Source: Amycolatopsis sacchari
Lineage (GTDB): Bacteria; Actinomycetota; Actinomycetes; Mycobacteriales; Pseudonocardiaceae
DNA: 64,000 bases
Direction: 5' to 3'
Assembly (NCBI RefSeq): GCF_900114035.1
Contig: NZ_FORP01000004.1
Location: forward strand, 186,001 to 250,000
Part shown: piece by piece, positions 7,221-15,058 of the stretch
Numbering within the stretch: the stretch's first letter is position 1
How the letters are laid out: each line of letters opens with the position of its first letter
Translations under genes and position numbers: made by a program
The notes under the pieces: generated by a model
Seen by the model: only the letters and a program-made list of their open reading frames with translations
Database searches by the model: none
Told to the model about the DNA's origin: nothing

Positions 7221-9008
7221 ATGCACACCTCCGGCAGCCGCGTCGAGTTCGGCGTGGTCCTCACCTCCGTGACCCTCGCGAAGCTCGCCGAGGACCTCGG
7301 GTACGACCTCGTCGTCGTCCCGGACCGCGAAGGCGAACTCGACGCGTGGACCCTGCTGTCCTGGATCGCCGCCACCACGGGACGCATCGGGCTCGCCGCG
7401 GAAGTGAGCGGGCCACCGCACCTCCCCGCGATGCTCGCCCGCGCCGCGACCAGCCTCGACCAGCTGTCCGGCGGCCGTGTCCGGCAGGACCTGCCGTCCA
7501 GGCTGGTCGTACCGGCCGAGGCGTCCCCCGAGGACCTGCTCCCGCTGATCACCGAGCACGAAGCCCGCACGATCCTGCTCACGTCTGCGGATCCGGACAC
7601 CCTGAAGCGGTTCGCCGAGGTGATTCCGGCGCTGCGCAAGGCGGTCCCCCGCAGCGCGGCCGCGCTGGCGCTCCGGCGCCCGGGGATCGACTATGACCAC
7701 GTGCCCTCCTCGATCGCCGAGGTGGTCGAGCCGGGTGACCCCGCCTACCGCCGCTTCCGGTCCGGCTACCTGCGAGGCGGTTCGCCCGGGATCGTGCTGC
7801 GGGCGGCCGACGCCACGCAGGTGTCCGACGCGCTGGCCTTCGCCCGGCGGCACCCGCACCTGCCGCTGTCGATCCGCAGTGCGGGGCACGGCATCAGCGG
7901 CCGGTCCACCAACGACGGCGGCATCGTCCTCGACGTCTCGTCGATCAACGGCATCGAAGTGGTCGACAAAGCCATCCGCCGGGTGCGGATCGGGCCCGGG
8001 GCGCGCTGGATGGACGTCGCCGCCGCGCTCGAACCGCACGGCTGGGCGCTCAGCTCCGGCGACTACGGCGGTGTCGGGGTCGGCGGCCTGGCCACGGCGG
8101 GCGGGATCGGCTTCCTCTCCCGCGCCCACGGCCTGACCATCGACCACCTGCGTGAGGTCGAGATGGTGCTCGCCGACGGTTCGGTCGTGCGGGCGAGCGA
8201 GACGGAGAACCCGGACCTGTTCTGGGCTGTGCGGGGCGCGGGCGCCAACTTCGGGGTCGTGACGTCGTTCGAGTTCGAGGCCGACGAGGTCGGGCAGGTC
8301 GGCTTCGCGGTGCTCGTGTCCGACGCGAGCGATCCGGCGGATTTCCTGCTGCGGTGGGGCCGGGTCGTCGAGAAGTCACCACGGGACCTGACGAGCTTCC
8401 TCATCCTTCCGCCACCCCGGCGGGGGCAGCCCCCGGTCGCGCAGACGATCTCGGTGGTCGCCTCGGACGAACCGGACACGGTGCTGGAGCGGCTCCAGCC
8501 GATCGCCGACATCGCGCCGCTGTACGGGCAGCAGGCCCAGATCGTGCCGTACGCGGCGGTGATGGCGAACGCGAGCGACGACCCGCACCAGGCCGCCGGC
8601 GAACCGGTCTCGCGCAGCGGGCTGCTCGACCACGTGACGCCTGAGTTCGCCGCGACCGCCGCGCAGGTGCTCCGCTCCGGCGGGCTGCACTGGTTCCAGC
8701 TGCGGGCCGTGGGCGGCGCCGTGTCCGATGTGGACTCCGACGCCACCGCCTACGCCCACCGGTCCGCGAACTTCAGCGTCGTGGGCATGGGTTTGCGCGA
8801 CGACGCGGTGGACGCGGCGTGGGGGCGGTTGCGGCCGTTCTTCACCGGGCGCTACCTCAGCTTCGACAGCAGCACCGACCCCGGCCGGATCGCGGACGCC
8901 TTCCCGCCGCGCACGCTCGCCCGGCTGCGCGACCTCAAGGCGAAGTACGACCCCGACAACGTCTTCCGCGACAACTTCAACGTGACCCCCGCACAGGAGC
9001 AGCGATGA
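7221..9008 (+). CDS. Fusion of a shortened LLM-type domain and an FAD-linked (PCMH/BBE) oxidase
   Basis: This 595-residue protein has two parts. Residues 1-150 resemble luciferase-like monooxygenases (VEFGVVLTSVTLAKLAEDLG, LARAATSLDQLSGGRV) but then jump to the family's C-terminal helix (SADPDTLKRFAEVIPALR), so the middle ~130 residues including most of the flavin site are missing. Residues 165-595 form a berberine-bridge-type oxidase. It has the PP-loop RSAGHGISG, whose His can link FAD covalently, then GGLATAGGIGFLSRAHG without the second Cys link, and the terminal KYDPDNVFRDNFNV. The start ATG 7221 has a nearby GGAG. It overlaps the next LLM gene by ATGA. Confidence 0.85.
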   Translation: MHTSGSRVEFGVVLTSVTLAKLAEDLGYDLVVVPDREGELDAWTLLSWIAATTGRIGLAAEVSGPPHLPAMLARAATSLDQLSGGRVRQDLPSRLVVPAEASPEDLLPLITEHEARTILLTSADPDTLKRFAEVIPALRKAVPRSAAALALRRPGIDYDHVPSSIAEVVEPGDPAYRRFRSGYLRGGSPGIVLRAADATQVSDALAFARRHPHLPLSIRSAGHGISGRSTNDGGIVLDVSSINGIEVVDKAIRRVRIGPGARWMDVAAALEPHGWALSSGDYGGVGVGGLATAGGIGFLSRAHGLTIDHLREVEMVLADGSVVRASETENPDLFWAVRGAGANFGVVTSFEFEADEVGQVGFAVLVSDASDPADFLLRWGRVVEKSPRDLTSFLILPPPRRGQPPVAQTISVVASDEPDTVLERLQPIADIAPLYGQQAQIVPYAAVMANASDDPHQAAGEPVSRSGLLDHVTPEFAATAAQVLRSGGLHWFQLRAVGGAVSDVDSDATAYAHRSANFSVVGMGLRDDAVDAAWGRLRPFFTGRYLSFDSSTDPGRIADAFPPRTLARLRDLKAKYDPDNVFRDNFNVTPAQEQR

Positions 9009-9904
9009 CCGACTACGGACAGGAACTCACCTTCGGCGCCTTCGTGACCCCGGCGGCACGGCCGCCGCTGCGGGCCGTCGAGCTGGCGGTGCACGCCGAG
9101 GACGCCGGGCTCGACCTGGTGACCTTCCAGGACCACCCGTACCAGCCGTCCTTCCACGACACGTGGACGCTGCTGTCCTTCGTGGCGGCCAGGACGCGGC
9201 GGATCCGGCTGTCCGGCAACGTGCTGAACCTGCCGCTGCGCCCGCCCGCCGTGCTGGCGCGCGCGGCGGCGAGCCTCGACCGGCTCTCCGGCGGCAGGCT
9301 CGAGCTCGGCCTCGGCGCGGGCGGGTTCTGGGACGCGATCGAGGCGATGGGCGGGCGGCGGCTGACGCCGGGGCAGTCGATCCAGGCGGTGGAGGAGGCG
9401 ATCGCGATCATCCGGGGCGTCTGGGCGGTGGACGAACCGGGCGGCGTGCGCGTCGACGGCGAGTTCCACCACGCACAAGGCGCCAAGCGCGGGCCCGCAC
9501 CCGCGCATCCGATCGGGATCTGGATCGGGGCGTACAAGCCCCGGCTGCTGCGGCTCGCCGGCCGGCTCGGCGACGGGTGGCTGCCGTCCCTGTCGTACCT
9601 CCCGGACGGGCCGGAGTCGCTGGCGGAGCTGAACAAGTACATCGACGAGGGTGCCGAAGCCGCAGGACGTGCGCCCGCGGAGATCACCCGGTTCCTCAAC
9701 ATCGCGGGGCAGTTCACCCCGAACGGTGGCAGGCTGCTCGTCGGGCCGCCGGAGCAGTGGGCCGAGGAGCTGGCGGACCTCGCGTTGTCCTACGGCACGT
9801 CCGGCTTCATCCTCGCGACCGACGACCCGGACACGATGTCGCGCTTCGCCCAGGAGGTGGCGCCGCGGGTGCGGGAACTCGTGGCGGTCGAACGCGCCGG
9901 GTAG
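9005..9904 (+). CDS. LLM-class flavin- or F420-dependent oxidoreductase
   Basis: A full-length 299-residue luciferase-like monooxygenase-fold enzyme: N-terminal strand LTFGAFVTPAA, TFQDHPYQPSFHDTW, LARAAASLDRLSGGRLELGLGAG, then PIGIWIGAYKPRLLRLAGRLGDGW and a C-terminal DDPDTMSRFAQEVAP. Actinobacterial members use FMNH2 or F420; which one is not clear. The ATG overlaps the stop of the fusion gene (ATGA) and has GGAG six bases upstream, so the two are co-translated. The shortened LLM part of the upstream fusion is closest in look to this protein and may pair with it. Confidence 0.88.
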   Translation: MTDYGQELTFGAFVTPAARPPLRAVELAVHAEDAGLDLVTFQDHPYQPSFHDTWTLLSFVAARTRRIRLSGNVLNLPLRPPAVLARAAASLDRLSGGRLELGLGAGGFWDAIEAMGGRRLTPGQSIQAVEEAIAIIRGVWAVDEPGGVRVDGEFHHAQGAKRGPAPAHPIGIWIGAYKPRLLRLAGRLGDGWLPSLSYLPDGPESLAELNKYIDEGAEAAGRAPAEITRFLNIAGQFTPNGGRLLVGPPEQWAEELADLALSYGTSGFILATDDPDTMSRFAQEVAPRVRELVAVERAG

Positions 9905-9926
9905 CGGAGGCTCTACGATCCGTCGG

Positions 9927-10583
9927 GTGACCACCTACGACGACCTCGCCGAGTTCCTGGACGCCTCCAGCCTGCCGCCGCGGCAGCAGCGGATCCTCGC
10001 GACGATCCGGGACTGGGTGGTGCGGTACGGCTACCCGCCGAGCACGAGGGAGCTCGGGGACGCGGTCGGCCTGCGGTCCACCTCCTCGGTGTCGAAGCAC
10101 CTGGCGAGCCTGGAGGAAAAGGGTTTCCTGCGGCGGAGCAGCAGCATGGCGCGGCCGATCGACGTGCGGATGTTCCTGGGGGAACCGGGACAGCGGTCGT
10201 CCGATGTGGACTCCGTGCCGGTGCCGGTCGTCGGCGACATCGCCGCGGGTGTCCCGATCACGGCGGAGGAGCACGTCGACGACGTCCTGTCGCTGCCGAG
10301 GGAGCTGACCGGCCGCGGCACGGTGTTCGCGCTGCGCGTGCGTGGTGACTCGATGGTGGACGCCGCGATCTGCGACGGCGACATCGTGGTGGTGCGGCGG
10401 CAGTCCGAGGCCCACTCGGGGCAGATCGTCGCCGCGATGATCGACGAGGAGGCCACGGTGAAGGTGTACCGGCGCCGCAACGGGCACGTCTACCTCGAAC
10501 CGCGGAACCCGGCCTACGAGGTCATCGACGGTGACCGGGCCGTCGTGCTGGGTACCGTCGTGTCGGTGCTGCGCAGCGTCTGA
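9927..10583 (+). CDS. lexA-like: LexA-family repressor (S24 self-cleaving)
   Basis: This 218-residue protein has the full LexA architecture. A winged helix (PPSTRELGDAVGLRSTSSVSKHLASLEEKGFLRR) is followed by the Ala-Gly cleavage site in GDIAAGVP (A107-G108), the catalytic Ser in RGDSMVDAAI (S142) and the Lys in EEATVKVYRR (K179). It should bind DNA as a dimer and cleave itself in the presence of RecA filaments. It starts 22 bases after the LLM gene and no GAAC-N4-GTTC SOS box is visible upstream. It may therefore be a second, specialised paralogue rather than the housekeeping LexA. Confidence 0.9.
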   Translation: MTTYDDLAEFLDASSLPPRQQRILATIRDWVVRYGYPPSTRELGDAVGLRSTSSVSKHLASLEEKGFLRRSSSMARPIDVRMFLGEPGQRSSDVDSVPVPVVGDIAAGVPITAEEHVDDVLSLPRELTGRGTVFALRVRGDSMVDAAICDGDIVVVRRQSEAHSGQIVAAMIDEEATVKVYRRRNGHVYLEPRNPAYEVIDGDRAVVLGTVVSVLRSV

Positions 10584-10587
10584 TTCC

Positions 10588-10602
10588 GGTAGTCTCACTA
10601 CA
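10588..10602. promoter_or_regulatory. RpiR-type operator (autoregulatory site)
   Basis: GGTAGTCTCACTACA matches TGTAGT-N3-ACTACA at 14 of 15 positions counting the free spacer. It ends 19 bases before the start of the RpiR regulator gene. The same motif occurs before all three units of the sugar cluster. Confidence 0.7.
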
Positions 10603-10603
10603 T

Positions 10604-10618
10604 CCGCTCGACGAGCGG
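10604..10618. promoter_or_regulatory. Inverted repeat at the RpiR start
   Basis: CCGCTCG-A-CGAGCGG, perfect 7-bp arms around one base, ends three bases before ATG 10622. It could be the LexA-gene terminator stem without a T-run, or a hairpin over the ribosome binding region of the regulator gene. Confidence 0.45.
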
Positions 10619-10621
10619 GGG

Positions 10622-11539
10622 ATGGGGCGGAAGGTGAACCAGCCGGACGAGGGGCCGCAGGACAGCAGGGTGCCGCTGCTGGAGGCGATCGCGACGCGCA
10701 TGGGTGAGTTGCGCCGCAGCGAGCGCAAGGTCGCGGAGGCGGTGCTCGCCTCCCCCGGCGACGTGGTGCACCTGAGCATGGCGGCGCTGGCGGAGCGCGC
10801 GGGGGTCAGCGAGCCGACGGTGATGCGGTTCTGCACGGCGATGGGGGCGCGGGGGTTCCAGGCGTTCAAGCTGGAACTGGCGCAGACCGTCGCGCTCGGC
10901 CTGCCGGCGACGCACAGCGCGATCGAGCCGGGTGAGTCCGTGCCCACCCTCATCGGCAAGGTGTTCGACCAGTCGATCAGCAGCCTCGACCGGGCGCGGC
11001 GGGCGCTGGAGACCGAGCGCATCGAGGAGGCGGTGGAGCTGCTGGCGGGCGCGGGCGAGATCGTGTTCGCCGGGTTCGGCGCGTCGTCGATCGTCGCCCA
11101 GGACGCGCAGCAGAAGTTCCCGCTGTTCGGCGTGCCGTGCAGCGCGCCCGTCGATGCGCACCAGCAGTTCATCGCCGCGTCGATGGCGGGGCCGGGGACG
11201 GTGTTCGTGGCGCTGTCCAACACCGGGCGGACGCAGAGCGTGCTCGACGTGGCGGCGGTGGCGCAGGAGCAGGGGGCGCGCGTCATCGGGATCACCGGTG
11301 AGCAGAGCCCGCTCGCGGAGCTGGCGGACGTGCCGCTGGTGGTGAAAACCTTCGAGGACACGGATTTTTACACGCCGACGCTGAGCCGCCTCGCCGCACT
11401 GGTGGTGATCGACGTGCTCGCGACGGGCGTGGCGCTGCGCCGCCCGCCGGAGCACCTGGCGCGCCTGCAGCGGATGAAGGAGGAGCTGACGGCGATGCGC
11501 ACGGGGGCACGGAAGGCGGTTTCGCCCCGGGTGGAGTGA
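10622..11539 (+). CDS. MurR/RpiR-family transcriptional regulator (HTH + SIS)
   Basis: A 305-residue regulator with an N-terminal RpiR helix-turn-helix (MGELRRSERKVAEAVLASPGDVVHLSMAALAERAGVSEPTVMRFC, about 27-72) and a C-terminal SIS domain (about 130-265). The phosphosugar loop is in VFVALSNTGRTQSVLDVA. RpiR proteins sense sugar phosphates and control sugar catabolism. Here the divergent and downstream units encode a sugar importer, kinase, aldolase and dehydrogenases, all with the same TGTAGT-N3-ACTACA site. The start could be ATG 10622 or GTG 10634; neither has a strong ribosome binding site. Confidence 0.92.
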   Translation: MGRKVNQPDEGPQDSRVPLLEAIATRMGELRRSERKVAEAVLASPGDVVHLSMAALAERAGVSEPTVMRFCTAMGARGFQAFKLELAQTVALGLPATHSAIEPGESVPTLIGKVFDQSISSLDRARRALETERIEEAVELLAGAGEIVFAGFGASSIVAQDAQQKFPLFGVPCSAPVDAHQQFIAASMAGPGTVFVALSNTGRTQSVLDVAAVAQEQGARVIGITGEQSPLAELADVPLVVKTFEDTDFYTPTLSRLAALVVIDVLATGVALRRPPEHLARLQRMKEELTAMRTGARKAVSPRVE

Positions 11540-11584
11540 GGTTGGGGCAGTCGCGGCTGGTTGGGGGCGGTCGGGGCTCAGCGG

Positions 11585-11923
11585 GGAAGCGCTTTCCGCG
11601 CGGCGGGAAAGCCCTTTCTCAGATGGCGAGCAGTTGGGCGTGGGCCGGGGAAGCGCTTTCCGAGTCGGGAAAGCGTTTTCTGACACGGGGAGGCGCTTTC
11701 TGAGGCGAGGAGCCGCTTTCCGCGACGCGAAGCAGTTGGGCGCGGGCGAAAAGGCGCTTTCTGAGGCGAGAGCGGCTGATTGGGGGCGAGGAAGCGCTTT
11801 CCGGCGACGTGCGGCCGGGAGCGGCCAGAGGATTGGTCGAGAAAGCGCTTTCGCTATCAGGCGTGCCTGGAGCGGGGCGGGGAAGCGCTTTCCTCACGGC
11901 CAGCCGCTTGGGGAAGCGCTTTC
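11585..11923. repeat. Array of 11 GGAAGCGCTTTCC-like motifs with ~10-bp-step spacing
   Basis: Eleven copies of a near-palindromic GGAA(A)GCGCTTTCC motif fill the space after the RpiR gene; four are identical 13-mers (11585, 11649, 11790, 11881). Measured at the first T of the TTT core (11593, 11615, 11657, 11677, 11697, 11717, 11758, 11798, 11849, 11889, 11920) the steps are 22, 42, 20, 20, 20, 41, 40, 51, 40 and 31. All are near multiples of 10 bp, so most copies face one side of the helix. No coding frame is convincing here; translations on both strands are just repeats of the motif. Confidence 0.85.
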
Positions 11924-11988
11924 TGCGGTGCGGCGGGGCGAACACTGCGAGGCGAGGAGAATGCTCCAGGCCGGAGCTCGCCCCACCC

Positions 11989-12100
11989 GCACAAACCCCA
12001 CCTCAGCACAAACCTCACCCCCGCCCAAACCCACGCCCGCACAAGCCCACCCCCGCACAAACCCACCCCCGCACGAACCACACCTCGCCCCGACCCACCG
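11989..12100. repeat. C-rich 16-bp tandem repeat, about seven copies
   Basis: Consensus GCACAAACCCACCCCC is repeated head to tail (unit 16-17 bp), ending directly at the stop codon of the minus-strand dehydrogenase gene. On that transcript the tract is G-rich, with several runs of three to five G. It could fold into a G-quadruplex or act as a transcript end. Confidence 0.8.
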
Positions 12101-13117
12101 TTACGGCACCAGCACGGCCTTCAAACAACCACTTTCCCCCGCCGCCGCAAGCGCTTGCGGGTATTCGTCCAAGGCGAAGCGGTGCGTGATCAGGCCATCG
12201 GTGCGTACGCGGCCCGTGCGCAGCAGGCGCAGTGCCGGCTCGATTCCGTGCAGTTGCGCGAACGAACCGAGGATCGTCAGCTCGCGGCGGAACACCTCGT
12301 ACGCCGGCACCGGCCAGCGTGCCGACTCGGGCGCCATGCCGTACACGACAATGGTGCCGCCGTCGCGTGCCAAGCCGAAAGCCGAGGCCAGCACGGAAAC
12401 CGCGCCGGTCGCGTCGATCACCACGTCGAAGCCGTCCGGTGCCAGCGAACGCAACGCCGCAATGCCCGATGACGGATCGGCACGGTCCAGGCGCATCGTG
12501 TGGTCCACGCCGAACTCCGCCGCCTTCGCCAGTTTCGACGGGGTTGGCGCCGCCACGGTGACGCGGCCCGCGCCCGAGTGCGCGGCCAGCTGCGCCAGCA
12601 GCAACCCCGTCGGGCCCGCACCGAAGATCACCACGTCCGACGCCGGGGAAAGCGCTATCCGGTCCAGCCCCCGCACGACACACGCGAGCGGCTCCGCGAA
12701 CACGGCCACTTCCACCGGCAGGTCGTCGGCGGCGAAGCAGTTCGCCTCCCGCGCCGTCAGGTACTCGGCGAACCCGCCCGGCTCCGTCACGCCCTGCGCC
12801 CGCAGGTTCGCGCAGAAGTGTCCCATCCCCCGCCGGCACGGGGCACAGTCCCCGCACCGGGAAGTGTTGTCCAGCACCACCCGCTGCCCCGGCCGCAACC
12901 CGGTCACGGCCTCACCGGTGCGCACCACCTCGCCGACGATCTCGTGCCCGGGTGTCAGCGGATAGCGAGGCCCGAACTCACCCTCGTGCAGGTGCAGATC
13001 GGTACCGCACAACCCGGCCATCAGGACCCGCAGCAACACCTCGTCCGGCCCCGGTTCCGGGTCCGGCACACTCGTGACCCGGTACGACCGCGGCGCGTCA
13101 TACACCACCGCCTTCAC
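12101..13117 (-). CDS. Zinc-dependent MDR alcohol/polyol dehydrogenase
   Basis: A 338-residue medium-chain dehydrogenase. The catalytic-zinc region is GLCGTDLHLHEGEF with PGHEIVGEV, the structural-zinc Cys cluster is CGDCAPCRRGMGHFC, and the nucleotide fold is VVIFGAGPTGLLLAQLAA. It oxidises or reduces a polyol or sugar with NAD(P). The true start is GTG 13117, with GGGAGG six bases before it, overlapping the stop of a 31-residue mini-ORF. It is the last gene of the unit that starts with the cupin isomerase at 16304. Confidence 0.9.
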   Translation of the reverse strand: MKAVVYDAPRSYRVTSVPDPEPGPDEVLLRVLMAGLCGTDLHLHEGEFGPRYPLTPGHEIVGEVVRTGEAVTGLRPGQRVVLDNTSRCGDCAPCRRGMGHFCANLRAQGVTEPGGFAEYLTAREANCFAADDLPVEVAVFAEPLACVVRGLDRIALSPASDVVIFGAGPTGLLLAQLAAHSGAGRVTVAAPTPSKLAKAAEFGVDHTMRLDRADPSSGIAALRSLAPDGFDVVIDATGAVSVLASAFGLARDGGTIVVYGMAPESARWPVPAYEVFRRELTILGSFAQLHGIEPALRLLRTGRVRTDGLITHRFALDEYPQALAAAGESGCLKAVLVP

Positions 13118-13242
13118 ACGGCACCTCCCAGAACAGCCAGCAGATCCGTCGCGCACCGCACACTCGTGACCCCGCACGACCACGGCGCGTCATACACCAC
13201 CGCCTTCACGCCACACCTCCCAGCACAGCCAGCAAATTCGCC
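13069..13242. repeat. Imperfect tandem duplication of a gene junction (92-bp period)
   Basis: Bases 13069-13150 and 13161-13242 align with about ten mismatches. Each copy holds the last codons of a hydroxyacid dehydrogenase (LLAVLGG), a GGGAGG ribosome binding site and the first codons of an MDR dehydrogenase (VKAVVYDAP). The duplication left a second, short start between the two genes. Confidence 0.85.
13114..13209 (-). CDS. 31-codon mini-ORF created by junction duplication
   Basis: GTG 13209 overlaps the TGA of the hydroxyacid dehydrogenase (GTGA), and the ORF ends at a TGA overlapping the GTG of the MDR dehydrogenase (GTGTGA). It has its own GGGAGG. The product joins the first residues of the MDR enzyme (VKAVVYDAPWSCGVTS) to the last residues of the hydroxyacid dehydrogenase (DLLAVLGGAV). 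It probably has no function as a protein but may keep translational coupling between its neighbours. Confidence 0.5.
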   Translation of the reverse strand: MKAVVYDAPWSCGVTSVRCATDLLAVLGGAV

Positions 13243-14123
13243 ACCGCAGCCGCCGTCGCGCGGCGGATGCTGGCGTCCGTGTAGCCTCCGATGTGGGGCG
13301 TCGCGAGGACCCTTTCGTGTCGCAGCAACGGGGTCAGCTCGGGCGGCTCGGTGTCGAAAGCATCCACGGCGTACGCGCTCAGCCGCTCCCCCTCCAACGC
13401 GGCATGCACCGCATCGTCGTCCACCAAGACCGACCGGGCCGTGTTGACCAGCACCGCGCCGCGTGGCGCCAGGTCCAGCAGATCCGCTGTCACCAAAGGC
13501 TTTCCGTCGGACGGCGGCGGGCAGTGCAGCGTGACGACATCGCTGCGACCGAAGAGCTCGTCCAGCGAAACAGCGTCCGAAGTGGACACGAACGGATCGT
13601 ACCCGAGCACGCGCGCGCCGAGTGCGCGGAACGCCGACGCCACGCGCCGCCCGATCTCCCCCAGCCCCACGACGCCCACCGTCACGTCGGCGAGTTCCCT
13701 GCCCTGCCTACGACTCCAGCCCCCGGCCCGCACCGACGCCGCCGACCACGGCACGTCCCGCAGCGCGCACAGCGTGAGCGCGAGCGTCAGCTCGGCCACC
13801 CCCTGCGCGTTCGCCCCGGCGGCACGCTCGACGCGCACCCCTCGCGCACGAGCCGCGTCCAGATCGATCGCGTCCGTGCCCGCGCCGTTGCGGCTGATCA
13901 CCTTCAGCTCCGGCGCCGCGGCCAGCACCCGGTCGGTGATGCGTTCGACCCCGGCGAGCCAGCCGTCGCAGCCGGGCACGAGGCCCAGCAGGTCCTCCTC
14001 CGCGGGCAGCCGCCCCGCCGGACCGGGCACCAGCTCGTACCCGGCCTCGGTCAGCGGCGCCAGCTCCGGCACGCCGTCGAGCCCCGCCTTCGTCAGCGAC
14101 CGGGGCGTCACGAGGATCTTCAT
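13206..14123 (-). CDS. D-isomer-specific 2-hydroxyacid dehydrogenase
   Basis: A 305-residue member of the SerA/GhrB superfamily. The NAD-binding motif VGVVGLGEIGRRVASAFRALG lies near residue 150, with RNGAGTDAIDLDAARARGV before it. The catalytic Arg, Glu and His fall in LVNTARSVLVDDDAV, AVDAFDTEPPE and ATPHIGGYTDASI. It reduces a 2-keto acid such as hydroxypyruvate or glyoxylate, or oxidises a 2-hydroxy acid. It overlaps its neighbours upstream (ATGA with the AroE-like gene) and downstream (GTGA with the mini-ORF). In this cluster it may handle a keto acid released by the aldolase. Confidence 0.9.
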   Translation of the reverse strand: MKILVTPRSLTKAGLDGVPELAPLTEAGYELVPGPAGRLPAEEDLLGLVPGCDGWLAGVERITDRVLAAAPELKVISRNGAGTDAIDLDAARARGVRVERAAGANAQGVAELTLALTLCALRDVPWSAASVRAGGWSRRQGRELADVTVGVVGLGEIGRRVASAFRALGARVLGYDPFVSTSDAVSLDELFGRSDVVTLHCPPPSDGKPLVTADLLDLAPRGAVLVNTARSVLVDDDAVHAALEGERLSAYAVDAFDTEPPELTPLLRHERVLATPHIGGYTDASIRRATAAAVANLLAVLGGVA

Positions 14124-15058
14124 CGCCGCGCCCCCGACGCCAGCTCGCTCAACGCCTCGAACTCCTGCCCCTCCGTGGCGATGCCGATGCCGAACACCTC
14201 GGCGATCACCTGCGTCCAGCCGTGCAGGAAGTACACCCAGCCGTCGTGCACGCGCACGTGCCCCGCCGCCCGCGCCTGGTCCAGGAACACCAGTTCGCCG
14301 CGGTAGTTGAGGTCCCACGCGACCGCGTCCGCGGGGAAGACCGCCTTGCCGGTCAACGGCGAACCCGGCGCGTCCTTGCCCAGACCGGTCGCGTTGACGA
14401 CGAACGAACCGGGCGCGAGGTCCGCCAGCACGCGGTCGTTGTCGCTGGGCGCGGGCACGATGACGGTCTCGATCTCCAGGTCCGTTCCCGCGTCCGCGTG
14501 CACGCGCAGGAGCGCTTCGAGCCGCGCGGGGTCGCGGTCGGACACCACGATGCGGCGCGGCCGGTCCTTGCCCGGCCTGCTGAGGTACCACGTGATCGCG
14601 ATCGCCGAACCGCCCGCGCCCATCACGAACGCGTCCGCCCCCGTGTTCTCCCAGTACCCGGCGGGCAGGATCGCGTCGACCGCGAGCCCCGAGGAGATGG
14701 GGTCCTTGGCGTGCGCCACCACCCCGCCGTCCGGTTTGGACAGACAGCTGGTCTCGTGCATCAGCTCCGCCAGCGGGTCCACGCGGGTGAACAGGTCGCC
14801 GCACGCGGCGAACAGGTCGAGTTTGTGCGTGGTGACCAGCGCGCCGCGGCCCAGTTCGTCGGCGGCGAGGAACTCCACGACCCGGCGGTAGTCCGCGGCG
14901 GGCGCGTGCACCGGCAGGTCGATCCCCTCCAGCACCGCGTCGAGCCCGAGGTGCTCGGCCCAGCGCGGGAACACCGTGCGGATCGAGGAGCTTTTCGTGG
15001 TGACGCCGATAAAGTACAGCGTGGGGCGCTGCGCCGGCTCCGGCAGTTCGACGGTCAT
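14120..15058 (-). CDS. Shikimate dehydrogenase-like (AroE-fold) NADP oxidoreductase
   Basis: This 312-residue protein has the two AroE domains: a substrate domain with KSSSIRTVFPRWAEHLGLD and VTTHKLDLF (the position of the catalytic Lys), and a nucleotide domain with VMGAGGSAIAITWYLS. The canonical GDNTDxxG is changed to HAKDPISSG, so the substrate is probably not shikimate itself but a related polyhydroxylated ring or chain. It sits in a five-gene sugar unit with ATGA overlaps on both sides, far from aromatic biosynthesis genes. It should act as a polyol or cyclitol dehydrogenase, which is inference. Confidence 0.75.
   Translation of the reverse strand: MTVELPEPAQRPTLYFIGVTTKSSSIRTVFPRWAEHLGLDAVLEGIDLPVHAPAADYRRVVEFLAADELGRGALVTTHKLDLFAACGDLFTRVDPLAELMHETSCLSKPDGGVVAHAKDPISSGLAVDAILPAGYWENTGADAFVMGAGGSAIAITWYLSRPGKDRPRRIVVSDRDPARLEALLRVHADAGTDLEIETVIVPAPSDNDRVLADLAPGSFVVNATGLGKDAPGSPLTGKAVFPADAVAWDLNYRGELVFLDQARAAGHVRVHDGWVYFLHGWTQVIAEVFGIGIATEGQEFEALSELASGARR

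Noticed and set aside
11585..11923. CRISPR array
   Set aside because: The repeats are 12-13 bp, near-palindromic and variable, spacers are 7-40 bp, and no cas genes are present.
11634..12965. Open frames running through the GGAAGCGCTTTCC array on both strands
   Set aside because: The products are only translated repeats (RGSAFR or ESAF-like steps), have no ribosome binding site and run into the antisense of a real gene.
14120..15058. True aroE of the shikimate pathway
   Set aside because: GDNTD is replaced, the gene is embedded in a sugar operon with RpiR operators, and no other aromatic biosynthesis gene is nearby.
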